From: Paenibacillus thiaminolyticus
Lineage (GTDB): Bacteria > Bacillota > Bacilli > Paenibacillales > Paenibacillaceae
Direction of reading: 5' to 3'
Assembly (NCBI RefSeq): GCF_007066085.1
Contig: NZ_CP041405.1
Coordinates: forward strand, 2,046,001 to 2,110,000
DNA: 64,000 nt
A program made the position numbers and the translations under genes. This document shows, in pieces, positions 42,066-49,944 of this stretch; positions within the stretch are counted from its first letter, which is position 1, and the number at the start of each line of letters is the position of its first letter. A model generated the notes under the pieces. It did not search any database and had not been told where the DNA came from. It saw only the letters and a program-made list of their open reading frames with translations.

Positions 42066-43487
42066 TTATCCCTTCCGCTCGCTCCATCTCTCCACGAATA
42101 TCTCCAATGTTCCGTCCTTGTCTGCTTGATAGCAGCGTTCAACGGGGACGCCCTCTCCATCAACCTCGACGCTCCCGTCTTCGCGGCTCACCTGGAACAC
42201 CCACTCCGTATGCAGCGGGATACGCAGGCGGGCTGTAAATGCGCGTCTGCCCTGCTCGCGGGTTAACGGGAACCAAGCGTACAGCTTGAGGCCCTCCGGC
42301 GTATCGGACGGCACATGGACGACGATATCCAAGGCGACATGCGTGGGAATCTCCTCCCTGACGCGAAGCGGCAGCGACGCTTCCCGGCCATCGGCTTGAA
42401 CCGTTACCTCGGTGTCGCCCGGCTGCAGCGGAATAACCGTTCCATCGTCCCGAACCTGCGCGATATGCTCATCCGCTACGCGATATACAGCACGCAATGC
42501 AGACATTTTGAATCCGGAATCAAACTCAATGATCGGATTCAAGCGGCATGTAGGCCCCGTGATGCCCACCTCTTGAGCGCCATGCAGCGTCAGAGAAGAA
42601 GTCTGGCCCCGATGACCGAAGAAGTGAAGGAGCGGTGCAGATACCCGCTCCTCCCAATCCTTCTCCACATGAGCCGCTCCAGGCTCATAGAGATAGACCA
42701 GCTCGTCATCCGCTTCGTACCCCAGATCCAGAAGCTTCTCCGTCACTTCACGCACATGCTTTTCCATGACGAGAAGCCCTTCGCGGCTGCCCAGATCGAT
42801 CCATATTTTCTTGAGGGGCTGCTTAACGGTGAAGGTATGATACAGCGTCACTTCTTCCAACGTCTCGGGATATACGCAATATAGGTAAGGCGATATCAGT
42901 CCGAGCATGCTGAACACGTCGGGACGCAGCAGCCCGATATGATATGTGACCTGCCCGCCCCTTGAGGAGCCCATTAACGCCGTATGCTCCGGCTCCGGTT
43001 GCGTGCGGAACAAGGCGTCCACATAGGGCTTCACCTCCTCAATCAGGAAGCGCTCATACAGATGGCCGCGCGGTTGAACCGGGAATTTGTCGTCCTGATA
43101 GCGCACGCCTTCCAGGTCATGGGTGAATTCATCGGCCCGCTCCATTCCCATATTCGAGATGCCGACGATAATGATCTCTTCCATGCGCCGCTCGGCAATC
43201 AGCCTGTCGGCGGCCGCATGCACGTTCCATGAATAGCCGTTGAAGGCGGGATGGAAAATATTTTGACCGTCATGCATATATAAGACCGGATAGCGCCTAT
43301 TCGGCTCCCGCTGATAGCTGGGAGGCAGATAGACGAATAGCTCTCTGTCGTTATTCAAATATTCCGAGTGAAACCGTTCCATTCGGAATATGCTTGAGCC
43401 GCTTTCCAAGCTCTCCACACTCTTCATGCCTTTCATGCTATTCATACTTTTCACGCTTTTCACGCTATCCAAGCGCTTCACACTCAT
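42066..43487 (-). CDS. Esterase D/Fes-like alpha/beta hydrolase, copy 2
   Basis: A 473-residue hydrolase. The N-terminus (about 35 residues, Ser/Lys/Met-rich) is encoded by degenerate 9-12 bp repeats. Then comes an esterase domain (RELFVYLPPSYQREPNRRYP; the GxSxGG nucleophile in LMGSSRGGQ; YLYEPGAAHVEKDWEERV with the His), a Big2-like region (VIPLQPGDTEVTVQADG), and a C-terminal starch-binding-like beta domain (VVHVPSDTPEGLKLYAWFPL). It has no signal peptide, so it is probably cytoplasmic. Its ATG overlaps the upstream paralogue's stop (ATGA). Substrate unknown; acyl- or acetyl-sugar deacylation is a guess from the sugar-locus context. Confidence 0.8.
   Translation of the reverse strand: MSVKRLDSVKSVKSMNSMKGMKSVESLESGSSIFRMERFHSEYLNNDRELFVYLPPSYQREPNRRYPVLYMHDGQNIFHPAFNGYSWNVHAAADRLIAERRMEEIIIVGISNMGMERADEFTHDLEGVRYQDDKFPVQPRGHLYERFLIEEVKPYVDALFRTQPEPEHTALMGSSRGGQVTYHIGLLRPDVFSMLGLISPYLYCVYPETLEEVTLYHTFTVKQPLKKIWIDLGSREGLLVMEKHVREVTEKLLDLGYEADDELVYLYEPGAAHVEKDWEERVSAPLLHFFGHRGQTSSLTLHGAQEVGITGPTCRLNPIIEFDSGFKMSALRAVYRVADEHIAQVRDDGTVIPLQPGDTEVTVQADGREASLPLRVREEIPTHVALDIVVHVPSDTPEGLKLYAWFPLTREQGRRAFTARLRIPLHTEWVFQVSREDGSVEVDGEGVPVERCYQADKDGTLEIFVERWSERKG
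43400..43487 (-). repeat. Degenerate short tandem repeat encoding the esterase N-terminus
   Basis: On the plus strand the block repeats TTCA(C/T)(A/G)CTNT-like 9-12 bp units. It encodes alternating K-S-V/M residues (SVKSVKSMNSMKGMKSVES). This stretch is absent from the neighbouring paralogue. Confidence 0.55.
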
Positions 43488-44830
43488 CGATTTTCCGCCC
43501 TTTCTGCCGCAGCATCGACCCAGTTCTCGACTTCGTAATACAGCTCCAAGCCGTCCGTAACCGTAAATTTCCGATAAGGAACCTCTTGACCGTGACGATC
43601 GGTCTCATGCATGCCCAGGCCGCGCGAAATCCGAAATTCGAATGCCATGCCCCGCGGCACCTCGAACATGCCCCCATATCGACCTTCGCCGATCATGGGC
43701 AGTTCGATTCCGGCATACAGCCTGTCCGTATACGGCGTATGTTCCGGTACTTTTACAACAATCGTTACGGCAACCGTCTCCGAAATATGCGGCACGACAG
43801 TGACCTCCGCCTCTGCCTTGAGCTGGTAATGATGATAGGTTACGGCCGTCTTGCCCGGCTGCTTCGGCCAGAGCGTTCCATCCTCCGTTACCTCTACAAT
43901 GCTCGGATCGGCAACCTCATACCGGGCGTTCAGATCCGTCATCACAAAGCCGCTGTCGAAATGAACGACCGCGTTGAACCTTTGCTGCGGCCCCTGTATC
44001 CCAACGACCCCGGATCCGCGCAGCTCAACGCGCACAGGCGTGCCGATATCTCCGAAAAAATATAGGAGAGGCGCATGAACCCTTGCCGCCCAATCCTTCT
44101 GCGCATGGCCGGAGCCGACGGCATAGTAATACATCAGATCATGTCCCGGCTTATACCCGATGCGAATGAGGGTGTCCACGACCTGCCGCACATGCTTCTC
44201 CATGACCGTGAAGCCTTCCGCATCTCCGACATCCATCCATATTTTGAGATCCTTCTTCTCCGTATAGACATGACTCAGCCAGCGTTCCTCCATCGTATCC
44301 GGTTTGACGCTGACGAAGAACGGGCATAATGCTCCGATCATGCCGAACGTATCCGAATGACGGAAGCCGATATTGTAGGACACCAATCCGCCGGCGGATG
44401 AGCCCGTCAAGGCGGTATGCTCCTTGCCCGGCAGCGTCCGGTATTCCCGGTCGATATAGGGCTTCACTTCCTGTACGAGAAATTGCTCGTATAACTCCCC
44501 TTGATTGGCCGTGTTGAATATATTGTGGCCGTCCGGATTCGCATGCATATATTCCGCAATCCGCGCATCTTCAATATGGGAAATTGCGACCACAATAATT
44601 TCCCTCATCCTGCCTTCCGCGGCGAGCCGATCGACCGTGCGGTGAACATCCCATGAATCTCCCTTCCGATCCGCGAAAAACATATGCTGCCCGTCCTGCA
44701 TGTAGAGCACAGGGTACCGCTGCTGTTCGTTCGTATGATAACTGGGAGGCAAATAAATAAATATTTTTCTTCGATTCGCCAAGATGCTCGAATAAAACCC
44801 ATAGATTGTAATAAGCCGTGATGAGTCCAT
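43484..44830 (-). CDS. Esterase D/Fes-like alpha/beta hydrolase, copy 1
   Basis: A 448-residue paralogue of the next gene with the same layout: esterase domain (KIFIYLPPSYHTNEQQRYPV; nucleophile in ALTGSSAGGLVSYNIG; YAVGSGHAQKDWAARV), Big2-like segment (GTLWPKQPGKTAVTYHHYQL), and a C-terminal beta domain (VVKVPEHTPYTDRLYAGIEL). AAGGAG lies 9 bp before the ATG. A MITE-like element lies immediately upstream, between this gene and the LacI regulator, so the original promoter or co-transcription may be disturbed. Tandem duplication followed by divergence is evident. Confidence 0.82.
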   Translation of the reverse strand: MDSSRLITIYGFYSSILANRRKIFIYLPPSYHTNEQQRYPVLYMQDGQHMFFADRKGDSWDVHRTVDRLAAEGRMREIIVVAISHIEDARIAEYMHANPDGHNIFNTANQGELYEQFLVQEVKPYIDREYRTLPGKEHTALTGSSAGGLVSYNIGFRHSDTFGMIGALCPFFVSVKPDTMEERWLSHVYTEKKDLKIWMDVGDAEGFTVMEKHVRQVVDTLIRIGYKPGHDLMYYYAVGSGHAQKDWAARVHAPLLYFFGDIGTPVRVELRGSGVVGIQGPQQRFNAVVHFDSGFVMTDLNARYEVADPSIVEVTEDGTLWPKQPGKTAVTYHHYQLKAEAEVTVVPHISETVAVTIVVKVPEHTPYTDRLYAGIELPMIGEGRYGGMFEVPRGMAFEFRISRGLGMHETDRHGQEVPYRKFTVTDGLELYYEVENWVDAAAERAENR

Positions 44831-44850
44831 TAGGCATTTCTCCTTATAGA

Positions 44851-45028
44851 GGCGGTTCCAAAAAGTTCGGTTTTGATCACAAGGTAGAACTGGAGGTCAC
44901 TCGGCATCGAATCTTGCATTCACTCTCGAAGTCCAGTGCTCATGTAGTCTTGCCTGCACTCCGCGCTTCCTTCTTCGGCTTCTTGCAACCTTCTCGGTGC
45001 TGAAAACCGACCTCTTTTTGAAACACGC
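44851..45028. mobile_element. MITE-like element (about 178 bp)
   Basis: Imperfect terminal inverted repeats: left GGTTCCAAAAAG-TTCGGTTTT (44854-44874) and, on the other strand, right TGTTTCAAAAAGAGGTCGGTTTT (45003-45025). There is no coding capacity for a transposase. It lies exactly between the lacI stop and the esterase ribosome binding site. A shortened relative is at 48364-48410. Confidence 0.6.
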
Positions 45029-45036
45029 GCATTGAT

Positions 45037-45951
45037 CTACGAGGAGACAGGCAATTTCAGAAACTTCTCCTCGTGCACATATTCCGCATCATGAATAAAG
45101 CTGTTCATTACATTGACGAATGCCGCGTATTCATCCAAGCCGAATAAGACCCTCGCCGCAGCTTCACCAACAATTTCAGGACAGTGACAGGTGCACCAGG
45201 CAATCAGATGGGGATGGACTTGAACAGCCTCATTGGCCATAAATTCGTTCATGACGATGCCCGGCCGGCCCTCGAACTTCGCCAAAAAGGCCTTCATCCC
45301 TTGGCGGTGCTCGTACACATGAATCCGGTCGTCAGGCAAGCCCGATGCCTGCTTGATGAAATCCATCCATTGTTCATTGTTGTAGCGATCCATTACGAGA
45401 AATTGCGGCGCTTCACCCAACAGGGCGCTCGATCGCTGAAAGCCCGCTTCCACGTCCGGCATAATTTTGTGAAAAAGCGAATCCTCAATATAACTGTCCA
45501 CCACAAACACGGGGATACCGAACCCGAAGTATGGCGTGATCGTGGCAAACCGTTCCTGATCCACATTAATTAAAAATACGCCGTCCAAGTTCCGTTCCAT
45601 AATGACCTTGTAAGACGGTGCCGTATCGTCGATCTGCATAAAGATGACGTGGTAGCCGAGCTCGCTGCATTGCTGTTCGATTTTGCTTATCGTTTTGGCG
45701 TATTTGAATTCCGCCCAGGGGCTTTGCCGCTCGTCCTTGAATACTAGAATCCCGATCAAGCCCGTCTTCTTGATCTTTAAGGACTGGGCCGTCCGGTTCG
45801 GGACATATTTGAGCTGCTGTGCGACTTTCAGCACTCTCACCCGCGTCTCATTCGATATCGATTGCGTCTTGACATCGTTCAAAATATAGGAGACAGTAGC
45901 GATCGACACACCCGCTGCTTTGGCGATATCTTTAATCGTCGTTTTTTTCAT
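45037..45951 (-). CDS. LacI-family transcriptional regulator
   Basis: A 304-residue repressor. The N-terminal helix-turn-helix and hinge are canonical (TTIKDIAKAAGVSIATVSYI; PNRTAQSLKIKKTGLIGILV), followed by a periplasmic-binding-protein-like effector domain that is somewhat shorter than the usual 270 residues. A perfect dyad CTTAAACGTTTAAG lies between its promoter and start codon and recurs upstream of the importer's binding protein gene, so it likely autoregulates and represses the importer. The effector is probably the imported oligosaccharide. Confidence 0.9.
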   Translation of the reverse strand: MKKTTIKDIAKAAGVSIATVSYILNDVKTQSISNETRVRVLKVAQQLKYVPNRTAQSLKIKKTGLIGILVFKDERQSPWAEFKYAKTISKIEQQCSELGYHVIFMQIDDTAPSYKVIMERNLDGVFLINVDQERFATITPYFGFGIPVFVVDSYIEDSLFHKIMPDVEAGFQRSSALLGEAPQFLVMDRYNNEQWMDFIKQASGLPDDRIHVYEHRQGMKAFLAKFEGRPGIVMNEFMANEAVQVHPHLIAWCTCHCPEIVGEAAARVLFGLDEYAAFVNVMNSFIHDAEYVHEEKFLKLPVSS

Positions 45952-45976
45952 CTTATCCGACCTCGCTTGACTTAGA

Positions 45977-45990
45977 CTTAAACGTTTAAG
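45977..45990. promoter_or_regulatory. LacI-type operator at the regulator's own promoter
   Basis: CTTAAACGTTTAAG, a perfect 14-bp palindrome with a central CG typical of LacI/GalR operators, 3 bp downstream of the -10 box. Confidence 0.85.
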
Positions 45991-45993
45991 CCA

Positions 45994-46022
45994 ATTAAAG
46001 CATACCGCCTATAGGGTGTCAA
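45994..46022 (-). promoter_or_regulatory. Promoter of the LacI-family regulator
   Basis: Minus strand TTGACA (46017-46022) and TTTAAT (45994-45999) are separated by 17 bp. Confidence 0.7.
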
Positions 46023-46173
46023 ACTTACCCTCGGATACCGAATGGGACACTAATTTCAACGCTTCCATATCATCCAGCCGGACGCAAGCAAGCTTACGGT
46101 CATCTTGTCGTCCTCGATAGAAAACGATCCGTTCCCGAGAAGCATGTTATCCGCTTTTGATCTCTGCTATCCA

Positions 46174-47007
46174 TTAACCCTTGTCCGCGCCAGCCGTCAT
46201 GCCGTGAATGAGATACTTTTGGAAGTACATATACAGGATCGTAATCGGAAGCGCCACCAGTACGGCGCCGGCAGCGAAGGTCGTGAAGCTTGAATTCGTC
46301 TCGTTCGCCACCATATTGTACAAGCCTTGCGCCAACGTCATCTTGTCAGATGATCTCAACACGATCTGCGGCAGGATAAAATCCATGAACGGCGTAATGA
46401 AGCTGTTCAGGGCGACAAAGGTAATCGCAGGCAGGGACAGCGGCAGAATGATTTTGAGCATCGTCTGCGCATGACCCGCGCCATCGATGCGGGCCGCTTC
46501 CTCCAGACTTTTCGGAATCGTGTCGAAATGTCCTTTCATGACCCATGTCCCCATCGAGATGGAACCGCCGGCATAGATAAGAATGAGGCCCAAATGCGTA
46601 TCCAGCAGCTTCGTCTGCATCAGCAGCACGAAGATCGCCATGATGGACAGGAAGCCCGGAAACATTTGCAGGATTAGCAAGGTCATCAATCCTTGGCGTC
46701 GGCCTTTGAAGCGAAAGCGGGAGAAGGCATAGGCCGTCGCCGCCACCAAAGCCGTTGACAATGCCGCATTGGCAAGCGCGATCGTGAGCGTGTTCGTGAA
46801 CCACAGCACGAAATCCGTCTTCCGTATCAGCTCCGCATAATGCGCAAACGTAGGCTGGTCAGGAAACATTCGGCTTACCATTAAGGAATTACCCGGATTA
46901 AGCGACGTTCCGATAACCCAGATCAAGGGATAGAGCGTCGTCAACAGCAGCACGGCAAATACCGCGTAAATGCCCGCTACGACCAAGTTGTTCAGCAATT
47001 TAGACAT
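46174..47007 (-). CDS. Maltose-type ABC permease MalG-like
   Basis: A 277-residue permease with about six spans and the EAA loop SLEEAARIDGAGHAQTMLKI around residues 165-184. It ends with the MalG-type YLIHGMTAGADKG, needed for ATPase contact in relatives. Its ATG follows the malF-like stop directly (TAA-ATG, no gap), so it is translationally coupled. Substrate is likely a maltodextrin-like oligosaccharide by similarity to the MalFG layout. The importer's ATPase is not encoded here. Confidence 0.9.
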   Translation of the reverse strand: MSKLLNNLVVAGIYAVFAVLLLTTLYPLIWVIGTSLNPGNSLMVSRMFPDQPTFAHYAELIRKTDFVLWFTNTLTIALANAALSTALVAATAYAFSRFRFKGRRQGLMTLLILQMFPGFLSIMAIFVLLMQTKLLDTHLGLILIYAGGSISMGTWVMKGHFDTIPKSLEEAARIDGAGHAQTMLKIILPLSLPAITFVALNSFITPFMDFILPQIVLRSSDKMTLAQGLYNMVANETNSSFTTFAAGAVLVALPITILYMYFQKYLIHGMTAGADKG

Positions 47008-48324
47008 TTAGACCATATCCTCTTCTTGAGTTATCTTCATCCGCCGATAGTTCCATAGGGAGAATACCGTGATAAAGACGAACATGATGATCGAGACGGC
47101 GGAAGCCATATTGAATTGGCTCTGATTCAACGTCATCTTGAATATCCACGAGATTAAAATATCCGTGCTGCCCGCGTAATAATAATCAGGGTGGTTCGGA
47201 TTACCGTCCGTTAGCATATAGATCAAATTAAAGTTATTGAAGTTAAAAGCAAACTGCATGATCAAGAGCGGCGCCGTCGCCGCCAATACCAGCGGAAGCG
47301 TCAGCTTAAAAAACTTCTGCGTCCCCGTGGCCCCATCCACTGAGGCGGCTTCGTACAAATCCCGTGGCATCGTCGTCAAGACGCCGGACATCAACGCCAT
47401 CAGGAACGGGGTGGAGAACCACAAATTCACGAGCAGAATCGTAAACTTGGCCATCGTCGGGTCGGACAGCCACGGCACCGGCGCGAAGCCGAGCTTGGTT
47501 ATCATATCGTTCACCGGACCGAATGAGCCGTTCAGCAGCACTCTGAACACCAGAATCGATATAAATTGCGGAATCGCCCATGGCAAGATGAAGATCGTGC
47601 GCCAAAATTTTTTGAATTTCACTCGCGGATGATTCACCATCAACGCCAATAGGAGGCCGCTGAAAAAAACGGACAGCGTAGACGCCCCAGCCCAGATGAC
47701 ATTCCAGACCGAAATCCCGAAGAAGGTCGTGCGCCATGCCTCTTGCGCAAATAATTCATAAAACGTGCTCAGTCCGGTCCAATTCACCAAATTGCGGTCG
47801 GGAATATGATTCGGAGCCGAATAGTTCGTAAAGGCAATCAGCACATTGAACACCAACGGCACCACCGTCACAAAGAGCACGAAGCAGATGGACGGCAGCA
47901 GAAGCAGATAAGGAAAATGCCGAAGCTTCATCTGTTTGGCCGATTCGATAAACCCCGGAGCGAGCCTCCCTTCATCGCGCAGCGCGCCATTTTTTTTCGC
48001 ATCGTAAATATTCAGCACATAGAACCCGGCAAACAAGAGCACGAGCACCAATGTAATCAGTCCTTCAATCAGCAGGAAAATGGAGTGATCGCCTTTGATC
48101 ACTTGTCCGGAAACCACTTGCGTAGGCACGTCGCCTAACGTGATCAACCCTCTTATTCCTTCATAAGCGATCGGATAATAGGTCCAAAAAAACAACTGCG
48201 CCGCGATCATCCATAGCAAGCCCTTCATATACTGCTTGTTGTACAGCTGGCCTAATCCGATACACACCGCGGAGAATAGAGCCGCTCTCGTCCGATGCCG
48301 ACGGGCACCTGTTGTCACATCCAT
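47008..48324 (-). CDS. Maltose-type ABC permease MalF-like
   Basis: A 438-residue permease. It has an extra N-terminal hydrophobic region (ALFSAVCIGLGQLYNKQYMK and about three spans) before the permease core, then the EAA loop LYEAASVDGATGTQKFFKLT and the motif NGNPNHPDYYYAGSTDILIS-like MalF loop near the end. The start at 48324 was chosen (MDVTTGARRH, preceded by GAAGGCGG). The frame is open back to 48450, but those codons lie in the MITE remnant and have no conservation. A 132-bp gap with that remnant separates it from the binding protein gene. Confidence 0.88.
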   Translation of the reverse strand: MDVTTGARRHRTRAALFSAVCIGLGQLYNKQYMKGLLWMIAAQLFFWTYYPIAYEGIRGLITLGDVPTQVVSGQVIKGDHSIFLLIEGLITLVLVLLFAGFYVLNIYDAKKNGALRDEGRLAPGFIESAKQMKLRHFPYLLLLPSICFVLFVTVVPLVFNVLIAFTNYSAPNHIPDRNLVNWTGLSTFYELFAQEAWRTTFFGISVWNVIWAGASTLSVFFSGLLLALMVNHPRVKFKKFWRTIFILPWAIPQFISILVFRVLLNGSFGPVNDMITKLGFAPVPWLSDPTMAKFTILLVNLWFSTPFLMALMSGVLTTMPRDLYEAASVDGATGTQKFFKLTLPLVLAATAPLLIMQFAFNFNNFNLIYMLTDGNPNHPDYYYAGSTDILISWIFKMTLNQSQFNMASAVSIIMFVFITVFSLWNYRRMKITQEEDMV

Positions 48325-48363
48325 AAGGAAGACCGCCTTCGTCGATTTTTTATGCCAATAAAA

Positions 48364-48410
48364 GTTGTTCCAAAAGTCCATTTGGCTGAAAACCGGCCTT
48401 TTTGAACATG
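48364..48410. mobile_element. Shortened MITE remnant between binding protein and permease genes
   Basis: TTGTTCCAAAAGTCCATTTGG joined to CTGAAAACCGGCCTTTTTGA matches the two ends of the element at 44851-45028 (right end there CTGAAAACCGACCTCTTTTT), with the interior missing. Confidence 0.5.
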
Positions 48411-48456
48411 TCTCAATAGTGTTGTCCCCTAAGTCTGCTGCAGTTCTCAATCCGAG

Positions 48457-49746
48457 CTACTTTTTCGCCCGGATCGCCGTGTTGATTTGCTCGACCGCCT
48501 TCTTCAACACCGCCTCCGGTTCTTGCCTGTCATTCCAGATCGCAGCCAAGGCCGCGCCTGCCGGCACCCACACATTTCCCATTTCAGGAATGGACGGCAT
48601 CGGAGCGGAATACTTCGCTTGCTCCAGGAATGCCAGCGCATTGGCATCTTGCTTGATGATCGGCTCCTCCATCATGTCTTGTCTCGGCGGCAGCTGCCTG
48701 GTCAACTCGTAGCGCTTGACGATGTTGTGACGTGAGGTCGCATAGCTAGCGAACAGCTTGGCGGCTGCCGGATATTCGGTGTAGGAGCTGACATAGAGCG
48801 CGCGGATACCGGACAGGCTTGGCGGCTGCTCTCCGTTAGGCAGCAGCGGCAATGGGGCCACTCCATAATCTAGGCCCGCGTTTTTGACATCCGTCATGAG
48901 CCATGGGCCGCCTATAATTGCAGCTGTTTTCCCTTCGATGAAAAAGCCGGTGATGATATTGTCATTGATATCATTGCTGTTGATCGGCAGAATGTCATGC
49001 AGCGATTGCAGAAAAGCGGCACCCGCGACCGACCCGTCAGTGCTCAAGCCGATATCGCCTGCATCCTTTCCGCCATTCCCGAATATGTAACCGCCATAGC
49101 CAGCCAGGAACGAATAGGATTGATAGAGCTGACCGACATTCCACATGAAGGCGTACTGCTTGTTTTTCGGATCGTTATACGTCTGGGCGAACTGAATCAG
49201 CTCTTCATACGTTGCGGGAGCCTGGTTCAACCGTTTTTTGTTGTAGTACAACGCATACGTATCGATCGCGGTCGGGAATCCGTAGAGCACCCCGTCATAG
49301 CTAACGCCTTCTAGGGCCGAGTCCATGATTTGCCGCTTCATCGGTTCATCGTACATATCATTTTGCAGCACAAGCCCTGCTATGACCGCATTGCCCAAAT
49401 GATCATGCGGCGCCGAGAACACATCGGCCCCGATCCCGGCCGGCCCATCCGTCGTCAGCTTCGTAACGGAGTCGATAGCCGGAACGGCTTCAACCTTGAC
49501 GTTGACCCCATACTCCTGTTCGAAGTCTTCTGCGACCGCTTTCAGAAAATCCAGCTCCGGACCTTTGGATTCCCATACAAGCAATGTGGCGCCCTTCTCC
49601 GGCTGCAATCCGGCTTCTCCCGCATGCTGCTGCATCGCAGCCCCTGCCTTCTCGTTAGCCGAATTCGTATTTTGCACGCTGCATGCCGCAAGCAAAAGAA
49701 ACACCAGAGCTGCCGACAATGTCGAAAAGAAGAAGCGTTTTGACAT
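48457..49746 (-). CDS. Maltose-type sugar-binding lipoprotein
   Basis: A 429-residue MalE-like family-1 binding protein. Lipoprotein signal MSKRFFFSTLSAALVFLLLA then AC (lipobox LLAAC). The mature part has ATLLVWESKGPELDFLKAVA, GADVFSAPHDHLGNAVIAGL, GVLYGFPTAIDTYALYYNKK and FFIEGKTAAIIGGPWLMTDV, all typical of maltose/maltodextrin-binding proteins. GGGAGGGAA precedes the ATG. The LacI-type operator and a promoter lie immediately upstream, so this is the first gene of the importer operon. Confidence 0.92.
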   Translation of the reverse strand: MSKRFFFSTLSAALVFLLLAACSVQNTNSANEKAGAAMQQHAGEAGLQPEKGATLLVWESKGPELDFLKAVAEDFEQEYGVNVKVEAVPAIDSVTKLTTDGPAGIGADVFSAPHDHLGNAVIAGLVLQNDMYDEPMKRQIMDSALEGVSYDGVLYGFPTAIDTYALYYNKKRLNQAPATYEELIQFAQTYNDPKNKQYAFMWNVGQLYQSYSFLAGYGGYIFGNGGKDAGDIGLSTDGSVAGAAFLQSLHDILPINSNDINDNIITGFFIEGKTAAIIGGPWLMTDVKNAGLDYGVAPLPLLPNGEQPPSLSGIRALYVSSYTEYPAAAKLFASYATSRHNIVKRYELTRQLPPRQDMMEEPIIKQDANALAFLEQAKYSAPMPSIPEMGNVWVPAGAALAAIWNDRQEPEAVLKKAVEQINTAIRAKK

Positions 49747-49770
49747 TCCATTTCCCTCCCATCTGTTTTA

Positions 49771-49786
49771 ACTTAAACGTTTAAGT
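49771..49786. promoter_or_regulatory. LacI-type operator upstream of the importer operon
   Basis: ACTTAAACGTTTAAGT, a perfect 16-bp palindrome containing the same 14-bp core as the operator at 45977-45990, downstream of the -10. Confidence 0.85.
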
Positions 49787-49800
49787 TGCTTTCGTAGTAT

Positions 49801-49830
49801 ATGATAGCGCAAGGCCGGCGAAGCCGTCAA
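49801..49830 (-). promoter_or_regulatory. Promoter of the maltose-type importer operon
   Basis: Minus strand TTGACG (49825-49830) and TATCAT (49801-49806) are separated by 18 bp. Confidence 0.6.
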
Positions 49831-49878
49831 CAATGATTCCTCTTCCATTCACAATCATTCCTGCCCCCTTTCATTAAT

Positions 49879-49915
49879 AAAAAAATCCTCCCCATCCAAG
49901 CTGGATGCGGAGGAT
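49879..49915 (-). terminator. Terminator after glnA
   Basis: ATCCTCC-CCATCC and GGATGCGGAGGAT form a long stem, followed on the minus strand by a T-run. Confidence 0.85.
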
Positions 49916-49944
49916 ATAGTAGGAGGATACCTGCATCTATTTGA

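Noticed and set aside
48325..48450. N-terminal extension of the MalF-like permease
   Set aside because: The frame is open, but the extra 42 codons come from the MITE remnant and flanking spacer, and a good ribosome binding site precedes 48324.
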